Positions 8,074 to 17,536 are shown, counted from the stretch's first letter. The stretch is 33,462 bases of DNA from CAYZMH01 sp964479445 (GCA_964479445.1 CAYZMH010000028.1:1-33462); one strand, 5' to 3'. Numbers and translations are program-made. Notes: generated from the letters alone by a model not told the origin.

Positions 8074-9723
8074 ATGAGTATGTTTTGCTATCAATGCCAG
8101 GAAGCTACCAAAGGAACCGGGTGTACCATCAAGGGGGTATGCGGGAAAACCGATGAGATCGCGAATCTGCAGGACCTGCTGGTCTATGTGACCAAGGGTG
8201 TTTCCATCTATGCAGATCTTGCGGCAAAGTCGGGTCTTACCGATCCGAAGGCCGACCGTTATGTATTCGAGGCGATGTTCATCACGATCACCAATGCCAA
8301 TTTCCATAAAAGAGCGATCATCGATAAGATCCTCGAAGGTTTTAAAGTGAGGGATAACCTTCTTAAAGCCATCCGTGAAAACGATATAGACCTGCCAGGA
8401 AACCTTCCAGCCAACACGAGGTGGAAGGAGGAGGATGAGGATAAAATCATCGCCAAAAGCAACCTGGTGGGGGTGCTCGAAACTGAAAACGAAGATATCC
8501 GTTCCCTGCGCGAACTGCTTATCTACGGGATCAAGGGAATTGCCGCTTACGCGGAACATGCCTTTAACCTGGGGTATGAGAACCGGGAAGTATACGCATT
8601 CATGCATAGGGGACTTGCAGCAACCACCGATGAATCCCTCACGGCGGACGAACTGACCGGCCTTGTTTTGGAGTGCGGGAGCTTCGGAGTCCAGGTTATG
8701 TCACTGCTTGATAAGGCCAACACCGAAAGCTATGGTCATCCCGAAATTACTCAGGTGAACCTGGGCACCCGCTCCAATCCGGCTATCCTGATCAGCGGAC
8801 ACGACATGAAAGATATGGAAGAGCTGCTGGAACAGACCGAAGGGACCGGGGTCGATGTCTACACCCACAGCGAAATGCTGCCCGCCAACTACTACCCTGC
8901 CTTCAAGAAGTATGACCATTTTGTAGGGAACTACGGCAGCTCATGGTGGAAACAGAAAGAGGAGTTTGAAAAGTTTAACGGTCCGGTCCTGCTGACAACC
9001 AACTGCCTGGTTCCCCCGAAAGAGAGCTACAAAGAGCGGGTATACACCACCGGCGCTGCAGGCTTTGAAGGATGTACCCATATACCCGAACGAAGCAGGA
9101 CCGGGAAAAAAGATTTCTCGAAGATCATTGATCATGCAAAAAAATGTGCTCCTCCACAGCAGCTTGAAGAGGGTACACTCACCGGTGGTTTTGCCCACAA
9201 CCAGGTCATGCAACTGGCCGATAAGGTGGTAGATGCCGTTAAAAGCGGTGCCATCCGGAAATTTGTCGTGATGGCCGGATGCGACGGACGAATGAAGAGC
9301 CGCAACTATTATACTCAATTCGCGGAGAAACTGCCACAGGACACCGTAATCCTTACGGCGGGATGCGCCAAGTACCGGTATAATAAGCTTTCCCTGGGAG
9401 ATATCGGGGGTATTCCCCGTATCCTTGATGCAGGGCAGTGCAACGACTCCTATTCTCTGGCGGTCATTGCTCTTAAACTCAAAGAGGTCTTTGAACTAAA
9501 CGATATCAATGATCTGCCCATCGCCTATAACATCGCGTGGTACGAGCAGAAAGCCGTAATCGTGTTACTGGCACTGCTCTCCCTGGGTGTGAAGAACATT
9601 CACCTGGGTCCGACCCTCCCGGCTTTCCTCTCCCCGAACGTCACCCATGTCCTGGTGGAGAAATTCGGACTGGCCGGAATTAACGATGTGGACAGCGATA
9701 TCCGGCAGCTGATTGAAGCGTAA
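8074..9723 (+). CDS. hcp: Hybrid cluster protein (hydroxylamine reductase/NO reductase), class I
   Basis: The 549-residue protein matches the family length of about 550. From the chosen ATG the N-terminus is MSMFCYQCQEA, with cysteines C5, C8, C17 and C23 (CxxC-x8-C-x5-C), the class I pattern of anaerobes that holds a cubane iron-sulfur cluster. Hybrid-cluster ligand segments are visible: SGHDMKDMEEL, THSEMLPANYYP, TTNCLVPP, FEGCTH, MAGCDGR and TAGCAKYRYN. The enzyme reduces hydroxylamine in vitro and is tied to NO detoxification in vivo. In-frame starts also exist at 8047 (ATG, adds MLNQKLSDT) and 7993. The 7993 start lies upstream of the candidate promoter box at 8022-8029, and the 8074 start gives the classic family N-terminus. 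It precedes the cupin and nrfHA genes but is separated from them by a strong terminator. Confidence 0.96.
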   Translation: MSMFCYQCQEATKGTGCTIKGVCGKTDEIANLQDLLVYVTKGVSIYADLAAKSGLTDPKADRYVFEAMFITITNANFHKRAIIDKILEGFKVRDNLLKAIRENDIDLPGNLPANTRWKEEDEDKIIAKSNLVGVLETENEDIRSLRELLIYGIKGIAAYAEHAFNLGYENREVYAFMHRGLAATTDESLTADELTGLVLECGSFGVQVMSLLDKANTESYGHPEITQVNLGTRSNPAILISGHDMKDMEELLEQTEGTGVDVYTHSEMLPANYYPAFKKYDHFVGNYGSSWWKQKEEFEKFNGPVLLTTNCLVPPKESYKERVYTTGAAGFEGCTHIPERSRTGKKDFSKIIDHAKKCAPPQQLEEGTLTGGFAHNQVMQLADKVVDAVKSGAIRKFVVMAGCDGRMKSRNYYTQFAEKLPQDTVILTAGCAKYRYNKLSLGDIGGIPRILDAGQCNDSYSLAVIALKLKEVFELNDINDLPIAYNIAWYEQKAVIVLLALLSLGVKNIHLGPTLPAFLSPNVTHVLVEKFGLAGINDVDSDIRQLIEA

Positions 9724-9732
9724 ACCCCGAAC

Positions 9733-9798
9733 GGGGCACGTGCGTGCCCCTTCTTAACCACGGGAAGAGCGGAGAACCCGCTTATCCCGTGGTTTTTT
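9733..9798 (+). terminator. Double-hairpin terminator after hcp
   Basis: GGGGCAC (9733-9739) pairs with GTGCCCC (9744-9750) around GTGC. Then AACCACGGGA (9756-9765) pairs perfectly with TCCCGTGGTT (9785-9794), with an inner AGCGG/CCGCT stem (9768-9772/9778-9782). The second stem runs into six Ts (9793-9798). The second hairpin is a clear intrinsic terminator that separates hcp from the cupin-nrfHA genes. Confidence 0.8.
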
Positions 9799-9885
9799 CG
9801 GTAAGGATCTGTTCTGCAAAAACGGTGGCAAAAAGGAGATCCGTCTTTAAATACCACCAATCTTCACAAAATAATACAGCAACCG

Positions 9886-10224
9886 ATGAATAATACATTT
9901 GAACATTCCAAAAAAGCAACCCTTAAAGCGCTGGCAGACTATGCCCCCGATGCAGTGGTAAGCAAAACCCTGATTAACAAAGAAACCGGCACCATTACAC
10001 TTTTTGCCTTTGATAAAGGGCAAGGGTTGAGTGAACATACAGCTCCCTATGATGCCATGGTCCAGGTACTGGATGGAGAAGCTAAAATCAGTATAAATAG
10101 GGAAGACCACTTGCTTCATGAAGGAGAATTCATTATTATGCCTGCTGACATTCCCCATGCCCTGGAAGCAAAAAAGCCGTTTAAAATGCTTCTTACCATG
10201 GTAAAAGCAGGGCTAACAGGGTAA
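9886..10224 (+). CDS. Small single-domain cupin protein
   Basis: This 112-residue soluble protein has a conserved beta-barrel cupin fold. Motif 1 is degenerate: GLSEHTAPYDAMVQVLDG has one histidine where HxH is usual. Motif 2, GEFIIMPADIPHALEA, keeps its histidine. Metal binding is therefore possible with fewer ligands than normal. There is no signal peptide. It begins after the hcp terminator and ends 30 bases before nrfH, so it may be the first gene of the nrf operon. Small cupins are often found near hcp or redox stress genes in anaerobes, but this family's reaction is not known. It could be a small-molecule sensor or a dioxygenase-like fold without enzymatic activity. Confidence 0.88.
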   Translation: MNNTFEHSKKATLKALADYAPDAVVSKTLINKETGTITLFAFDKGQGLSEHTAPYDAMVQVLDGEAKISINREDHLLHEGEFIIMPADIPHALEAKKPFKMLLTMVKAGLTG

Positions 10225-10254
10225 ATTGGGACAAGGATCTCAAGACATGCTTAC

Positions 10255-10845
10255 ATGAAAAAATCATGGATACGTCAGTGGGAACCTCCCGGACCATGGA
10301 AAGTTCCCGTGATCATTCTGCTGGGCATCTTTTTCGGACTCGGCATTTTTATCCTGAAAATCTCCAATGCCCCCTCCTATCTCTCCGACGAACCGGAAGC
10401 CTGTGTCAATTGCCATATCATGGCCCCGCAGTACGCTACCTGGTCGCACAGCTCCCATCGTGAGTGGGCGCACTGCAACGACTGCCACGTTCCCCATAAC
10501 AATGTGTTCAACAAATACTATTTCAAGGCGAAAGACGGACTCCGGCACGCCACGCTATTTACCCTTGGCAAAGAGCCCCAGGTAATATTTATCCATGAGC
10601 CCGGAAAGAAGGTGGTACACAATAACTGCATCCGGTGCCACGAGGAGTTGTTAACGGACTCAAAGTTGTTGGCGCGAACCGAATCCTATCACCATTATCG
10701 TACCGACCGTCGCTGCTGGGAGTGCCACAGGGAAACACCGCACGGCAGGGTGAACAGTCTTTCAAGTGTACCTTTTGCCCGGGTGCCGCTGCCCGAAAGT
10801 CAGGTCCCGGAATGGATCAAAAAACTTTTTCAACCAAAACAATAA
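10255..10845 (+). CDS. nrfH: Cytochrome c nitrite reductase small subunit (tetraheme NrfH)
   Basis: This 196-residue NapC/NirT-type cytochrome has one N-terminal membrane anchor (about residues 17-36, IILLGIFFGLGIFIL) and four c-type heme motifs: CVNCH (C50), CNDCH (C74), CIRCH (C125) and CWECH (C154). It takes electrons from the menaquinol pool and passes them to NrfA in the periplasm. The sequence MAPQYATWSHSSHREW after the first heme is typical of NrfH. Four bases separate its stop from the nrfA ATG, so the two are translated from one transcript. The length is within the family range and no heme site is missing. Cytochrome c maturation genes are not in the window. Confidence 0.96.
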   Translation: MKKSWIRQWEPPGPWKVPVIILLGIFFGLGIFILKISNAPSYLSDEPEACVNCHIMAPQYATWSHSSHREWAHCNDCHVPHNNVFNKYYFKAKDGLRHATLFTLGKEPQVIFIHEPGKKVVHNNCIRCHEELLTDSKLLARTESYHHYRTDRRCWECHRETPHGRVNSLSSVPFARVPLPESQVPEWIKKLFQPKQ

Positions 10846-10849
10846 ACGT

Positions 10850-12355
10850 ATGAAACCTCTCCGCGAGCAGATCAAAACAAAACCATGGATTGGTTGGGTC
10901 CTCTTCCTGGCCACCATGGGGATCGTATTCCTGCTGGGATTGCTGGCCAGTTCCATCATTGAACGAAGGAGTGAAGCACAATTTGCCTACACACCGGAGG
11001 TGGAATACTCCCAGTTTGAACCCCGCAACGAAATATGGGGTCAGAATTTTCCCAGGGAGTACCAATCCTACCTGCAAACCCACCAGAGCAACTTCCGGAG
11101 TAAATACAACGGTTCAGCCCCCATCGACATGCTGGAAGAACAGCCGGAAATGGTCGTCCTTTGGGCCGGGTATGGCTTTTCCAAAGATTATACCCAGGCG
11201 AGGGGGCACCACCGTGCCGTGGACGATATCCGGGAAACGCTTCGCACCGGGGCTCCCATGGATGGACAGACCAGCCCCATGCCTAATACCTGCTGGACCT
11301 GCAAGAGTCCGGATGTCCCCCGCGTTATGAACGAAATCGGTGTGGCCGAATTTTACCGCGGCTCCTGGGAAACCCGGGGGGAACAGATCGTCAATCCCAT
11401 TGGATGCGGGGATTGCCACGATGCCCAGACCATGAACCTGCAGATCAGCCGTCCCGCTTTGCTGGAAGCCTTTGAGCGCACCGGCCGCGATATCGAATCG
11501 GTCACCCACCAGGAGATGCGCTCGCTGGTATGTGCCCAGTGTCACGTGGAGTATTACTTCAACGAGAACATCGTGGAAGGGGTTCCTTACCTGCGGTTTC
11601 CCTGGGATAACGGACTGAGCGTAGAGGAGATGGAAACCTATTATGACAACATGGAGTTTTCCGACTGGACCCACCAGCTCAGCAGGGCACCCATGCTGAA
11701 AGCACAGCACCCGGGATACGAAGTGTACCTTACCGGGACCCATGCAAGCAGGGGGGTCTCCTGTGCCGATTGTCACATGCCGTATATGAGCGAGGGCGGA
11801 CAAAAATTCACCGATCACCATGTACAGAGTCCGCTTAACAACATTGCCAACTCATGCCAGGTATGCCACAGGGAGGAGACCGACCGGCTGGTAAAAGATG
11901 TCTATTCCCGGCAGGACAAGATCATACAGAACCGGGATAAGCTGGAGGAGATCCTGGTTCATGCCCACGTGGAAGCCAAAAAGGCCTGGGAACTGGGCGC
12001 AACCGAAGAAGCGATGAATCCGGCACTCATGGGTATACGCCATGCACAGTGGCGTTGGGATTATGCGGCCGCCGGACACGGTAACTCATTCCACTCCCCG
12101 GTGGAGACCGGGCGTATTATCAGTTCGGGGATTGCCCTTGCACAGGAGGCGCGGATCAAGCTTTCAAGGGTGCTGGCAAACCTGGGACACAACAAACCGG
12201 TACCCTACCCCGATATCTCCACCAAGGCTAAAGCCCAGGCATTTATTGGTCTGGATATGGATAACCTGAACCGGGAAAAAGAGGAGTTCCTGGAGCAGAT
12301 CGTTCCAACATGGGACGCTGCAGCTGCTGAACGGGAAGAAACCTATGAACGGTAA
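10850..12355 (+). CDS. nrfA: Pentaheme ammonia-forming cytochrome c nitrite reductase (NrfA)
   Basis: The 501-residue catalytic subunit reduces nitrite to ammonium with six electrons in the periplasm. The active-site heme motif is CWTCK (C148-K152). The four others are CGDCH (C186), CAQCH (C228), CADCH (C305) and CQVCH (C336). Active-site surroundings are visible in HHRAVDDIRETLRTG, CAQCHVEYYF and THASRGVSCADCH. Residues about 13-36 form a hydrophobic N-terminal segment (WIGWVLFLATMGIVFLLGLL) that may be an uncleaved anchor or signal peptide. An upstream in-frame ATG at 10766 lies inside nrfH and would put heme-gene sequence in a false N-terminus, so ATG 10850, four bases after nrfH, is chosen. 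NrfA carries out dissimilatory nitrate reduction to ammonium and can also reduce NO and hydroxylamine, which links it to hcp. Confidence 0.97.
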   Translation: MKPLREQIKTKPWIGWVLFLATMGIVFLLGLLASSIIERRSEAQFAYTPEVEYSQFEPRNEIWGQNFPREYQSYLQTHQSNFRSKYNGSAPIDMLEEQPEMVVLWAGYGFSKDYTQARGHHRAVDDIRETLRTGAPMDGQTSPMPNTCWTCKSPDVPRVMNEIGVAEFYRGSWETRGEQIVNPIGCGDCHDAQTMNLQISRPALLEAFERTGRDIESVTHQEMRSLVCAQCHVEYYFNENIVEGVPYLRFPWDNGLSVEEMETYYDNMEFSDWTHQLSRAPMLKAQHPGYEVYLTGTHASRGVSCADCHMPYMSEGGQKFTDHHVQSPLNNIANSCQVCHREETDRLVKDVYSRQDKIIQNRDKLEEILVHAHVEAKKAWELGATEEAMNPALMGIRHAQWRWDYAAAGHGNSFHSPVETGRIISSGIALAQEARIKLSRVLANLGHNKPVPYPDISTKAKAQAFIGLDMDNLNREKEEFLEQIVPTWDAAAAEREETYER

Positions 12356-12402
12356 TAAAACTAAGTTCAGAAAGATGTTCGCATTCTTGTTGTTCTTTCA
12401 CT

Positions 12403-14640
12403 CTATTGCTGCAAGGTAACCTGCTCTTCAAGGACTGTTTCCGAATCCCCTCCCACAAAGACCTTGAAATCACCGGGTTCCGGACCGAATGTCATATCTT
12501 TCCTGTAAAAGGATAGATCACCGGCATGGAGGGTAAATGTAACATCCCTGCCCTCGCCGGAATCCAGTTGGATCTTCCGGAAACCTTTCAGTTCTTTTAC
12601 AGGCCGGGTAACACTCCCTACCAGGTCCCGGATATAAAGCTGCACCACTTCGTGTCCGGCCCGGTCCCCCGTGTTGGAAACCCGTACGGTAACCTCCAGG
12701 GAGTCCTTCATCCCGATCTGTCCGGAACTCAGCCTTAAGTCGGAATAATCGAAGGTGGTATAGCTCAGGCCGAACCCGAACGGGAAGAGCGGGTCATTGG
12801 GGGTGTCCAGATACCGCGATGTAAATTTATAATCCGGGTTGGCAGGATCAACCGGGCGCCCGGTGTTTTTCATGTTGTAGTGAATGGGAATCTGTCCGGT
12901 CACCCTCGGAAACGTCATGGTCAGTTTCCCCGAAGGATTGTGTGCGCCGAACAACACATCGGCCACTGCTCCGGCTCCTGCACTGCCCGGGAACCAGGCT
13001 TCCAGCATGCCATCCACCAGGCCAATCTCATCCTCAAGTGCCAGCGGCCTTCCGTTTAACAGCACCAGCACCACCGGTTTACCCTGGGAAGCTACCTCCC
13101 TGATCAACTCCTTCTGAATCAAGGGAAGCTCAATGCTTGTCCTGCTGGCCGCCTCCCCGCTCCAGTGACCCCGCTCACCCATCACCATCAGCACGGCATC
13201 AGCACTGCGGGCTGCAGACAAGGCAGCTGCAAACCCCGAACGATCCTCCCCGTCAAAATCGCAGCCCTTTTCATAATGTACGCTTCCCGGGCCATTGGCC
13301 CGGCCAATGGCCTCCTCCAGGTTGGTGATCCTCGTCCAGTCGCCGGCAGCATACCATGAACCCAGCAGGTCATGTCGTGTGTCACCGTGCGGACCAATAA
13401 GGGCAAGGTCCGTCCCTTTTTCCAGGGGCAATACCTCATTCTCATTCTTCAGCAACACCAGGGAGTGCCGGGCAACTTCCCGGGCATACGCCAGGTGCTC
13501 TTCGGTATAGATTTCATTTGCCTCCCTGGCGGTATCGGTGTATCGGAAGGGATCTTCGAAAAGACCGAGTTTAAACTTGGCTTTCAGCACTTCCCGCACC
13601 CTGTCGTCCACCTGTTGTTCAGGGATTATTCCCTTTTCCACCATGGATACCAGGTGGTCGTGGTAGAAACCACTCTGCAAATCCATGTTAACCCCTGCAT
13701 CCATAGCCAGCTCCACCGCCTGTTGTTCCGTACCAGCCACCCCGTGGGGCATCAGCTCCATAATTGTTGTGTAGTCGGTAACGATAAACCCTTCAAATCC
13801 CCACTCTTCACGCAGGATATCGGTCATCAGGTACTTGCTGGCAGTGACAGGAACTCCATTCAATTCGTTGAACGAGGTCATAACCGATGCCACCCCGGCA
13901 TCCACAGCAGCCTTGTAAGGAGGCAGGTAGACATCCCTCAACAGCCGGTCAGACATATCCACTGTGTGATAATCCCTGCCTGCTTTCGGGGCACCGTAAG
14001 CAGCGAAATGCTTCACGCAGGCCAACAGGGTGTTGTGCTCTTCCAGGTTATCCCCCTGGAATCCCTGCACACGGACCCGGGCAATGGCGCTGCCCAGATA
14101 AGGATCTTCGCCCGCCGATTCAGAGACTCTCCCCCACCTGGGATCAACCGATAAATCGACCATCGGGGCGAAGGTCCAGTTAACCCCTGCTGCTGTGGCT
14201 TCAACGGCGGCAATGCGGGATGCCTTCCTGATCATGGCCGTGTCCCAGGTGGCAGCTTCCCCGAGTGAAATGGGGAAAATGGTTTTGTAGCCATGTATTA
14301 CATCATAACCAAACAGCAGGGGGATACCCATCCTGGTCTGATTCACAGCGATCTCCTGGAGCCTGCGGTTGTAGCTTGCAGAGTGGGCATTGAAAATATT
14401 ACCACAGCTGGCCTCCTTCACATACTGTTCATAGGCATCATCCATGATGGGCCCTGTGATATCTCCATTGCTACTAAAAAGTACAAGCTGACCCGCTTTC
14501 TCTTCCAGGGTCATCAGATCGAGTACCGAATCTGCTTTCCGGGTATAATCAACAGCCCCGTCCTGCAGATGTCTCCCGTTCCGGTTACAACCAAAAAAGA
14601 GCATCCCGGCAATCATGACAAATAAAAAGATTCCTCGCAT
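12403..14640 (-). CDS. GH3 family beta-glucosidase, lipoprotein (BglX-like)
   Basis: The 745-residue protein starts with a lipoprotein signal ending in FFGC (C18). It has the three-part BglX layout: a TIM barrel (about 30-370), an alpha/beta sandwich (about 395-610) and a C-terminal fibronectin III-like domain (about 645-735). The nucleophile is D289 in GFIVTDY. Other family marks are WTFAPMVDLSVDPRWGR, SAGEDPYLG and KHFAAYGAP. Such enzymes remove terminal beta-linked glucose from oligosaccharides. It is last in the SusC-SusD-GH144-GH3 operon, 11 bases after the GH144 stop. With a GH144 partner, sophoro-oligosaccharides are the likely substrate, though GH3 specificity cannot be read directly. 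It converges on nrfA with only 47 bases between the stops, and no clear terminator is seen there. Confidence 0.94.
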   Translation of the reverse strand: MRGIFLFVMIAGMLFFGCNRNGRHLQDGAVDYTRKADSVLDLMTLEEKAGQLVLFSSNGDITGPIMDDAYEQYVKEASCGNIFNAHSASYNRRLQEIAVNQTRMGIPLLFGYDVIHGYKTIFPISLGEAATWDTAMIRKASRIAAVEATAAGVNWTFAPMVDLSVDPRWGRVSESAGEDPYLGSAIARVRVQGFQGDNLEEHNTLLACVKHFAAYGAPKAGRDYHTVDMSDRLLRDVYLPPYKAAVDAGVASVMTSFNELNGVPVTASKYLMTDILREEWGFEGFIVTDYTTIMELMPHGVAGTEQQAVELAMDAGVNMDLQSGFYHDHLVSMVEKGIIPEQQVDDRVREVLKAKFKLGLFEDPFRYTDTAREANEIYTEEHLAYAREVARHSLVLLKNENEVLPLEKGTDLALIGPHGDTRHDLLGSWYAAGDWTRITNLEEAIGRANGPGSVHYEKGCDFDGEDRSGFAAALSAARSADAVLMVMGERGHWSGEAASRTSIELPLIQKELIREVASQGKPVVLVLLNGRPLALEDEIGLVDGMLEAWFPGSAGAGAVADVLFGAHNPSGKLTMTFPRVTGQIPIHYNMKNTGRPVDPANPDYKFTSRYLDTPNDPLFPFGFGLSYTTFDYSDLRLSSGQIGMKDSLEVTVRVSNTGDRAGHEVVQLYIRDLVGSVTRPVKELKGFRKIQLDSGEGRDVTFTLHAGDLSFYRKDMTFGPEPGDFKVFVGGDSETVLEEQVTLQQ

Positions 14641-14651
14641 AGTCCTAACTA

Positions 14652-16079
14652 TTAATAGGTAAATCCCAGTCGTTCAAGTCCGTTCTGGACATCCTCGTCG
14701 GCCATGAACAGATCCCAGAGCAGTCCTGAACGGTAATTTTCGATCATCACCACAATGGGACCCTGGTCGATGGCCAGGTATTTTTTTGGAAACCAGTTAT
14801 ATTCCAGGCTAAAAGCATCATAAAAACCATAGGGACCCAGCAACCTGTCACCCAGCTGCTCATAGAAGAAGCGGGCTACCTCCATGGCCTCCTCCGGGGC
14901 ATAGGGGAAAGAGGAGAGCGCCGCCGTGGGAGCGATCACCGAACGGTCCCTCCCGGGCCGGTGTCCTGCATATCCCACAACCGGATCTTTGCCGCTATAA
15001 TCGGGGATGGAATCATTCTTTTCCATCATTTTCCGGTAATCGCGGATGGAGTAGCTGGAGGTCAGTCCCCAGCAGGCCGTTCCGTAACCCGCGAAATCGT
15101 GCGGATTCTCCATGCAATACCTCCGGTTGATCAGTACGTGATTCCGGTTATGCCTCCAATAATCGGCATAACGGTCTTTCAGGTTGCGCGGATTCAGCCC
15201 CAGGTATGAGTAGTGCGCCCAGAAAAGGGGGCCTCCCCGGGGAGCGTTGTGATGAACCAGTTCCAGCGGCATACCATAGGCTTCTGTGTTGCTGCGTATG
15301 GCCCCGCCGCCGGCCCATCCTTCATGGTAAGCCGCCGGGGCGATGGGATGAGTGGGGGAGGATGCACCCAGTACATACGTGATCAGGCATTCATTGTAAC
15401 CGGTAATCTTATGATCCATCTTCCAGCCGTAATTAGGAGACCAGTGCCAGTACAGGACCTCTTCTCCCTGCTGGTACCAGTTCCACTCCACTCCTTTCCA
15501 GAGACTGTCCATCCTGGCAGAAAGCCGCTGTTCCCGTTTGGTTCCGTCCCTGAAATATTGTTTCACTGCCACCAGTCCCTGGGCAAGGTAAGCGGTCTCC
15601 ACAATATCCCCGCCATCGTCATATTGGCTGAACGGCTTTACTTCCCCGGTTTCACCGTTGATCCAGTGCGACCAGGCACCATGGAACCGGTCTGCATCAG
15701 CCAGGAAATCAGCAATCCGTTCAAACCGTTCCACGGCATCGTCACGACTGACAAATCCGCGCTCAATACCCACCAGGATCGCCATGAGTCCGAAGCCCGA
15801 TCCCCCGCTGGTGACAATATGTTTATCATCCTGCGGATAGCTATCGTTCATGTGAAGCCGTTCCCTTGCCATTCCGGAATTTGGCTCTGCTCCGTCCCAG
15901 AAATACCGGAAGGTATAATACTGGATGGTATCCAGCAGCGCCCCATCCGAGAGTTCAGGTGAGGTTGCCGGCTGTTTTTTGCCACTCCCCGGGGAGTTGC
16001 AGGTCCGTACCACCAATCCCAGCACAAGGAAGACGATCAATGGATAACTCAATAGCTGTATGTTTCTCTTGGATCGCAT
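14652..16079 (-). CDS. GH144-like glucoamylase-fold endo-beta-1,2-glucanase
   Basis: The 475-residue exported protein has an (alpha/alpha)-barrel of the glycoamylase-like (PF10091) type. Signature stretches are GGSGFGLMAILVGIERGF, ETAYLAQGLVA, WHWSPNYGWKMDHKITGYNE, HHNAPRGGPLFWAHYSYLG, CWGLTSSY, APTAALSSFPYAPEEA and GPYGFYDAFS. The characterised members closest to this pattern are the GH144 endo-beta-1,2-glucanases of Bacteroidota. The N-terminus is hydrophobic with a cysteine in VVRTCNS, so it may be a lipoprotein, although Thr before Cys is atypical. The ATG at 16079 overlaps the SusD stop (TAATG), which suggests translational coupling; a GTG at 16085 is a less likely start. It would cut beta-1,2-glucan at the cell surface or in the periplasm, feeding the GH3 enzyme. 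Confidence 0.85.
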   Translation of the reverse strand: MRSKRNIQLLSYPLIVFLVLGLVVRTCNSPGSGKKQPATSPELSDGALLDTIQYYTFRYFWDGAEPNSGMARERLHMNDSYPQDDKHIVTSGGSGFGLMAILVGIERGFVSRDDAVERFERIADFLADADRFHGAWSHWINGETGEVKPFSQYDDGGDIVETAYLAQGLVAVKQYFRDGTKREQRLSARMDSLWKGVEWNWYQQGEEVLYWHWSPNYGWKMDHKITGYNECLITYVLGASSPTHPIAPAAYHEGWAGGGAIRSNTEAYGMPLELVHHNAPRGGPLFWAHYSYLGLNPRNLKDRYADYWRHNRNHVLINRRYCMENPHDFAGYGTACWGLTSSYSIRDYRKMMEKNDSIPDYSGKDPVVGYAGHRPGRDRSVIAPTAALSSFPYAPEEAMEVARFFYEQLGDRLLGPYGFYDAFSLEYNWFPKKYLAIDQGPIVVMIENYRSGLLWDLFMADEDVQNGLERLGFTY

Positions 16080-17515
16080 TACCACCCGGGATTTTGTTCC
16101 AGCAATCCTCCGCTGAGATCAATTTCTGCCTGCGGTATGGGATATAACTCATGTTTTCCTTCAACGAAACCGTAGCGTCCGAAGACATCCGGACCCCGGC
16201 CCTGACGTACCACATCCCAAAAGCGATCCTGCTCACCGGCCAATTCCAGTCTTCTCTCCAGCCAGATATCCTCCAGGGAGGGATCATTGATCGGATCCAG
16301 GTCTGCCCTGACCCTGACGCGGTTCAGCGGGGTAGCGGCATCACCCCCTGTATGGTATGCTGCCTCCGCATTCATGAGTAACACCTCTGCAAAACGGATC
16401 AGCCGGGCATTCTGGTCACATCCCGGAGGACCGGAGATTCGCTCCACGTAGGATGGAACATACGCTTTCCCCATGTAACGGGGCGGATTGGCACCGGCCA
16501 TCTGTTCAATACCCTGGATGGTATCCCCTTCCCGGGTAATGTAGCCGCGGTAAAAGATGGTAGCCTCTTTGCGAACCGAATCCCCGGCTGCATCATAAGC
16601 GTCGGCAAGGTCATCGGAGGGAGCAAACCATCCCCATCCGAATTGTCCGCGCACCCCCTGTATCTGGGCGAACTGACTATTAGACAGATCGTTCTCTCCG
16701 GGAACCTGGGTAGCCTGGATCTCAAAGATGGACTCTATGCAATGCTCCTGCTCGAGTCGGAACAGGTCATAAAAATCGGGGTAGAGGTCATACGGACCGT
16801 TATTGATAATGTCGTCGGTCATAGTCTTACAACCGGACCAATTTTCACGGTACATATACACTTTGGCCAGCAGTGCTTTTGCCGCCCATGAGGGGGCTCT
16901 TCCCAGTTCACTGGTTGGTATGTTGCCGGGCAGATTTCCCGACTCCACCACGTTCTCCAGTTCGGTCTGAATAAAATCCCAGGTCTGCTCTGCTGATTTA
17001 CGAACATTTCCTTCCGGACCCACCGGCACTTCCTTAACAATGGGGACCCCTCCGAATGCCCGCACCAGGTGAAAATAGTGAAAAGCCCGAAGGAAGCGGG
17101 CTTCTGCGAGGTACCTCTTTTTAACACCCTGATCCATATCAATATCCGGTACATTGGTCAGCACCTGGTTACTCAGGTTGATCCCCTCGTAACGGGAGTC
17201 AAAGAAAGCCCGGATCTGGTTATTGTTCACTGTGTATTCATAGGCCTGGAAAGACAACGCCCACGCACCGTCACCCGGTTCGCTGCCCTTAATGATGTTA
17301 TCGGCAGGTATTGAGCTTAATATTAAATGGTTAAATGCTGATATGTCCCAGCTCCGCAGGTATCCGTACATGGCATTGACTGACATTTCCGCATCCTGTG
17401 CAGTTTTGAAGAACTCATCCTGCGGCAGTTCTGCCTCAGGCGGAAATTCCAGGTAATCTTCACATGCTGTGAATATTACGAAGAATGCTATAATGGTTAA
17501 TCCTATCTTTTTCAT
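16079..17515 (-). CDS. SusD/RagB-like glycan-binding outer-membrane lipoprotein
   Basis: The 478-residue lipoprotein has a signal ending in IFTAC (C18). The N-terminal EDYLEFPPEAELPQDEFF segment, the tetratricopeptide-like helices (KKRYLAEARFLRAFHYFHLV, GGVPIVKEVP, WAAKALLAKVYMY) and the C-terminal LIRFAEVLLMNAEAAYHTGG and RFWDVVRQGRG segments are standard SusD/RagB. It sits 21 bases after the SusC stop. The family forms a lid over the SusC barrel and captures oligosaccharides on the cell surface. At 478 residues it is slightly short for the family (typically 500-600). Sugar specificity cannot be seen in the sequence; the downstream GH144/GH3 pair points to beta-1,2-glucan. Confidence 0.96.
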   Translation of the reverse strand: MKKIGLTIIAFFVIFTACEDYLEFPPEAELPQDEFFKTAQDAEMSVNAMYGYLRSWDISAFNHLILSSIPADNIIKGSEPGDGAWALSFQAYEYTVNNNQIRAFFDSRYEGINLSNQVLTNVPDIDMDQGVKKRYLAEARFLRAFHYFHLVRAFGGVPIVKEVPVGPEGNVRKSAEQTWDFIQTELENVVESGNLPGNIPTSELGRAPSWAAKALLAKVYMYRENWSGCKTMTDDIINNGPYDLYPDFYDLFRLEQEHCIESIFEIQATQVPGENDLSNSQFAQIQGVRGQFGWGWFAPSDDLADAYDAAGDSVRKEATIFYRGYITREGDTIQGIEQMAGANPPRYMGKAYVPSYVERISGPPGCDQNARLIRFAEVLLMNAEAAYHTGGDAATPLNRVRVRADLDPINDPSLEDIWLERRLELAGEQDRFWDVVRQGRGPDVFGRYGFVEGKHELYPIPQAEIDLSGGLLEQNPGW

Positions 17516-17536
17516 ATCGTTTGTTTTTTCTGTTAG

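Noticed and set aside
10766..10849. Upstream start of nrfA adding 28 residues
   Set aside because: It lies inside nrfH in another frame; the ATG at 10850 follows the nrfH stop by four bases and gives a normal membrane anchor.
12356..12402. Possible terminator between nrfA and the GH3 gene
   Set aside because: No stem of useful length or T tract could be found in these 47 bases.
13372..14154. Plus-strand open frame of 260 codons
   Set aside because: It is antisense to the GH3 enzyme, including its catalytic segment, and shows no family features.
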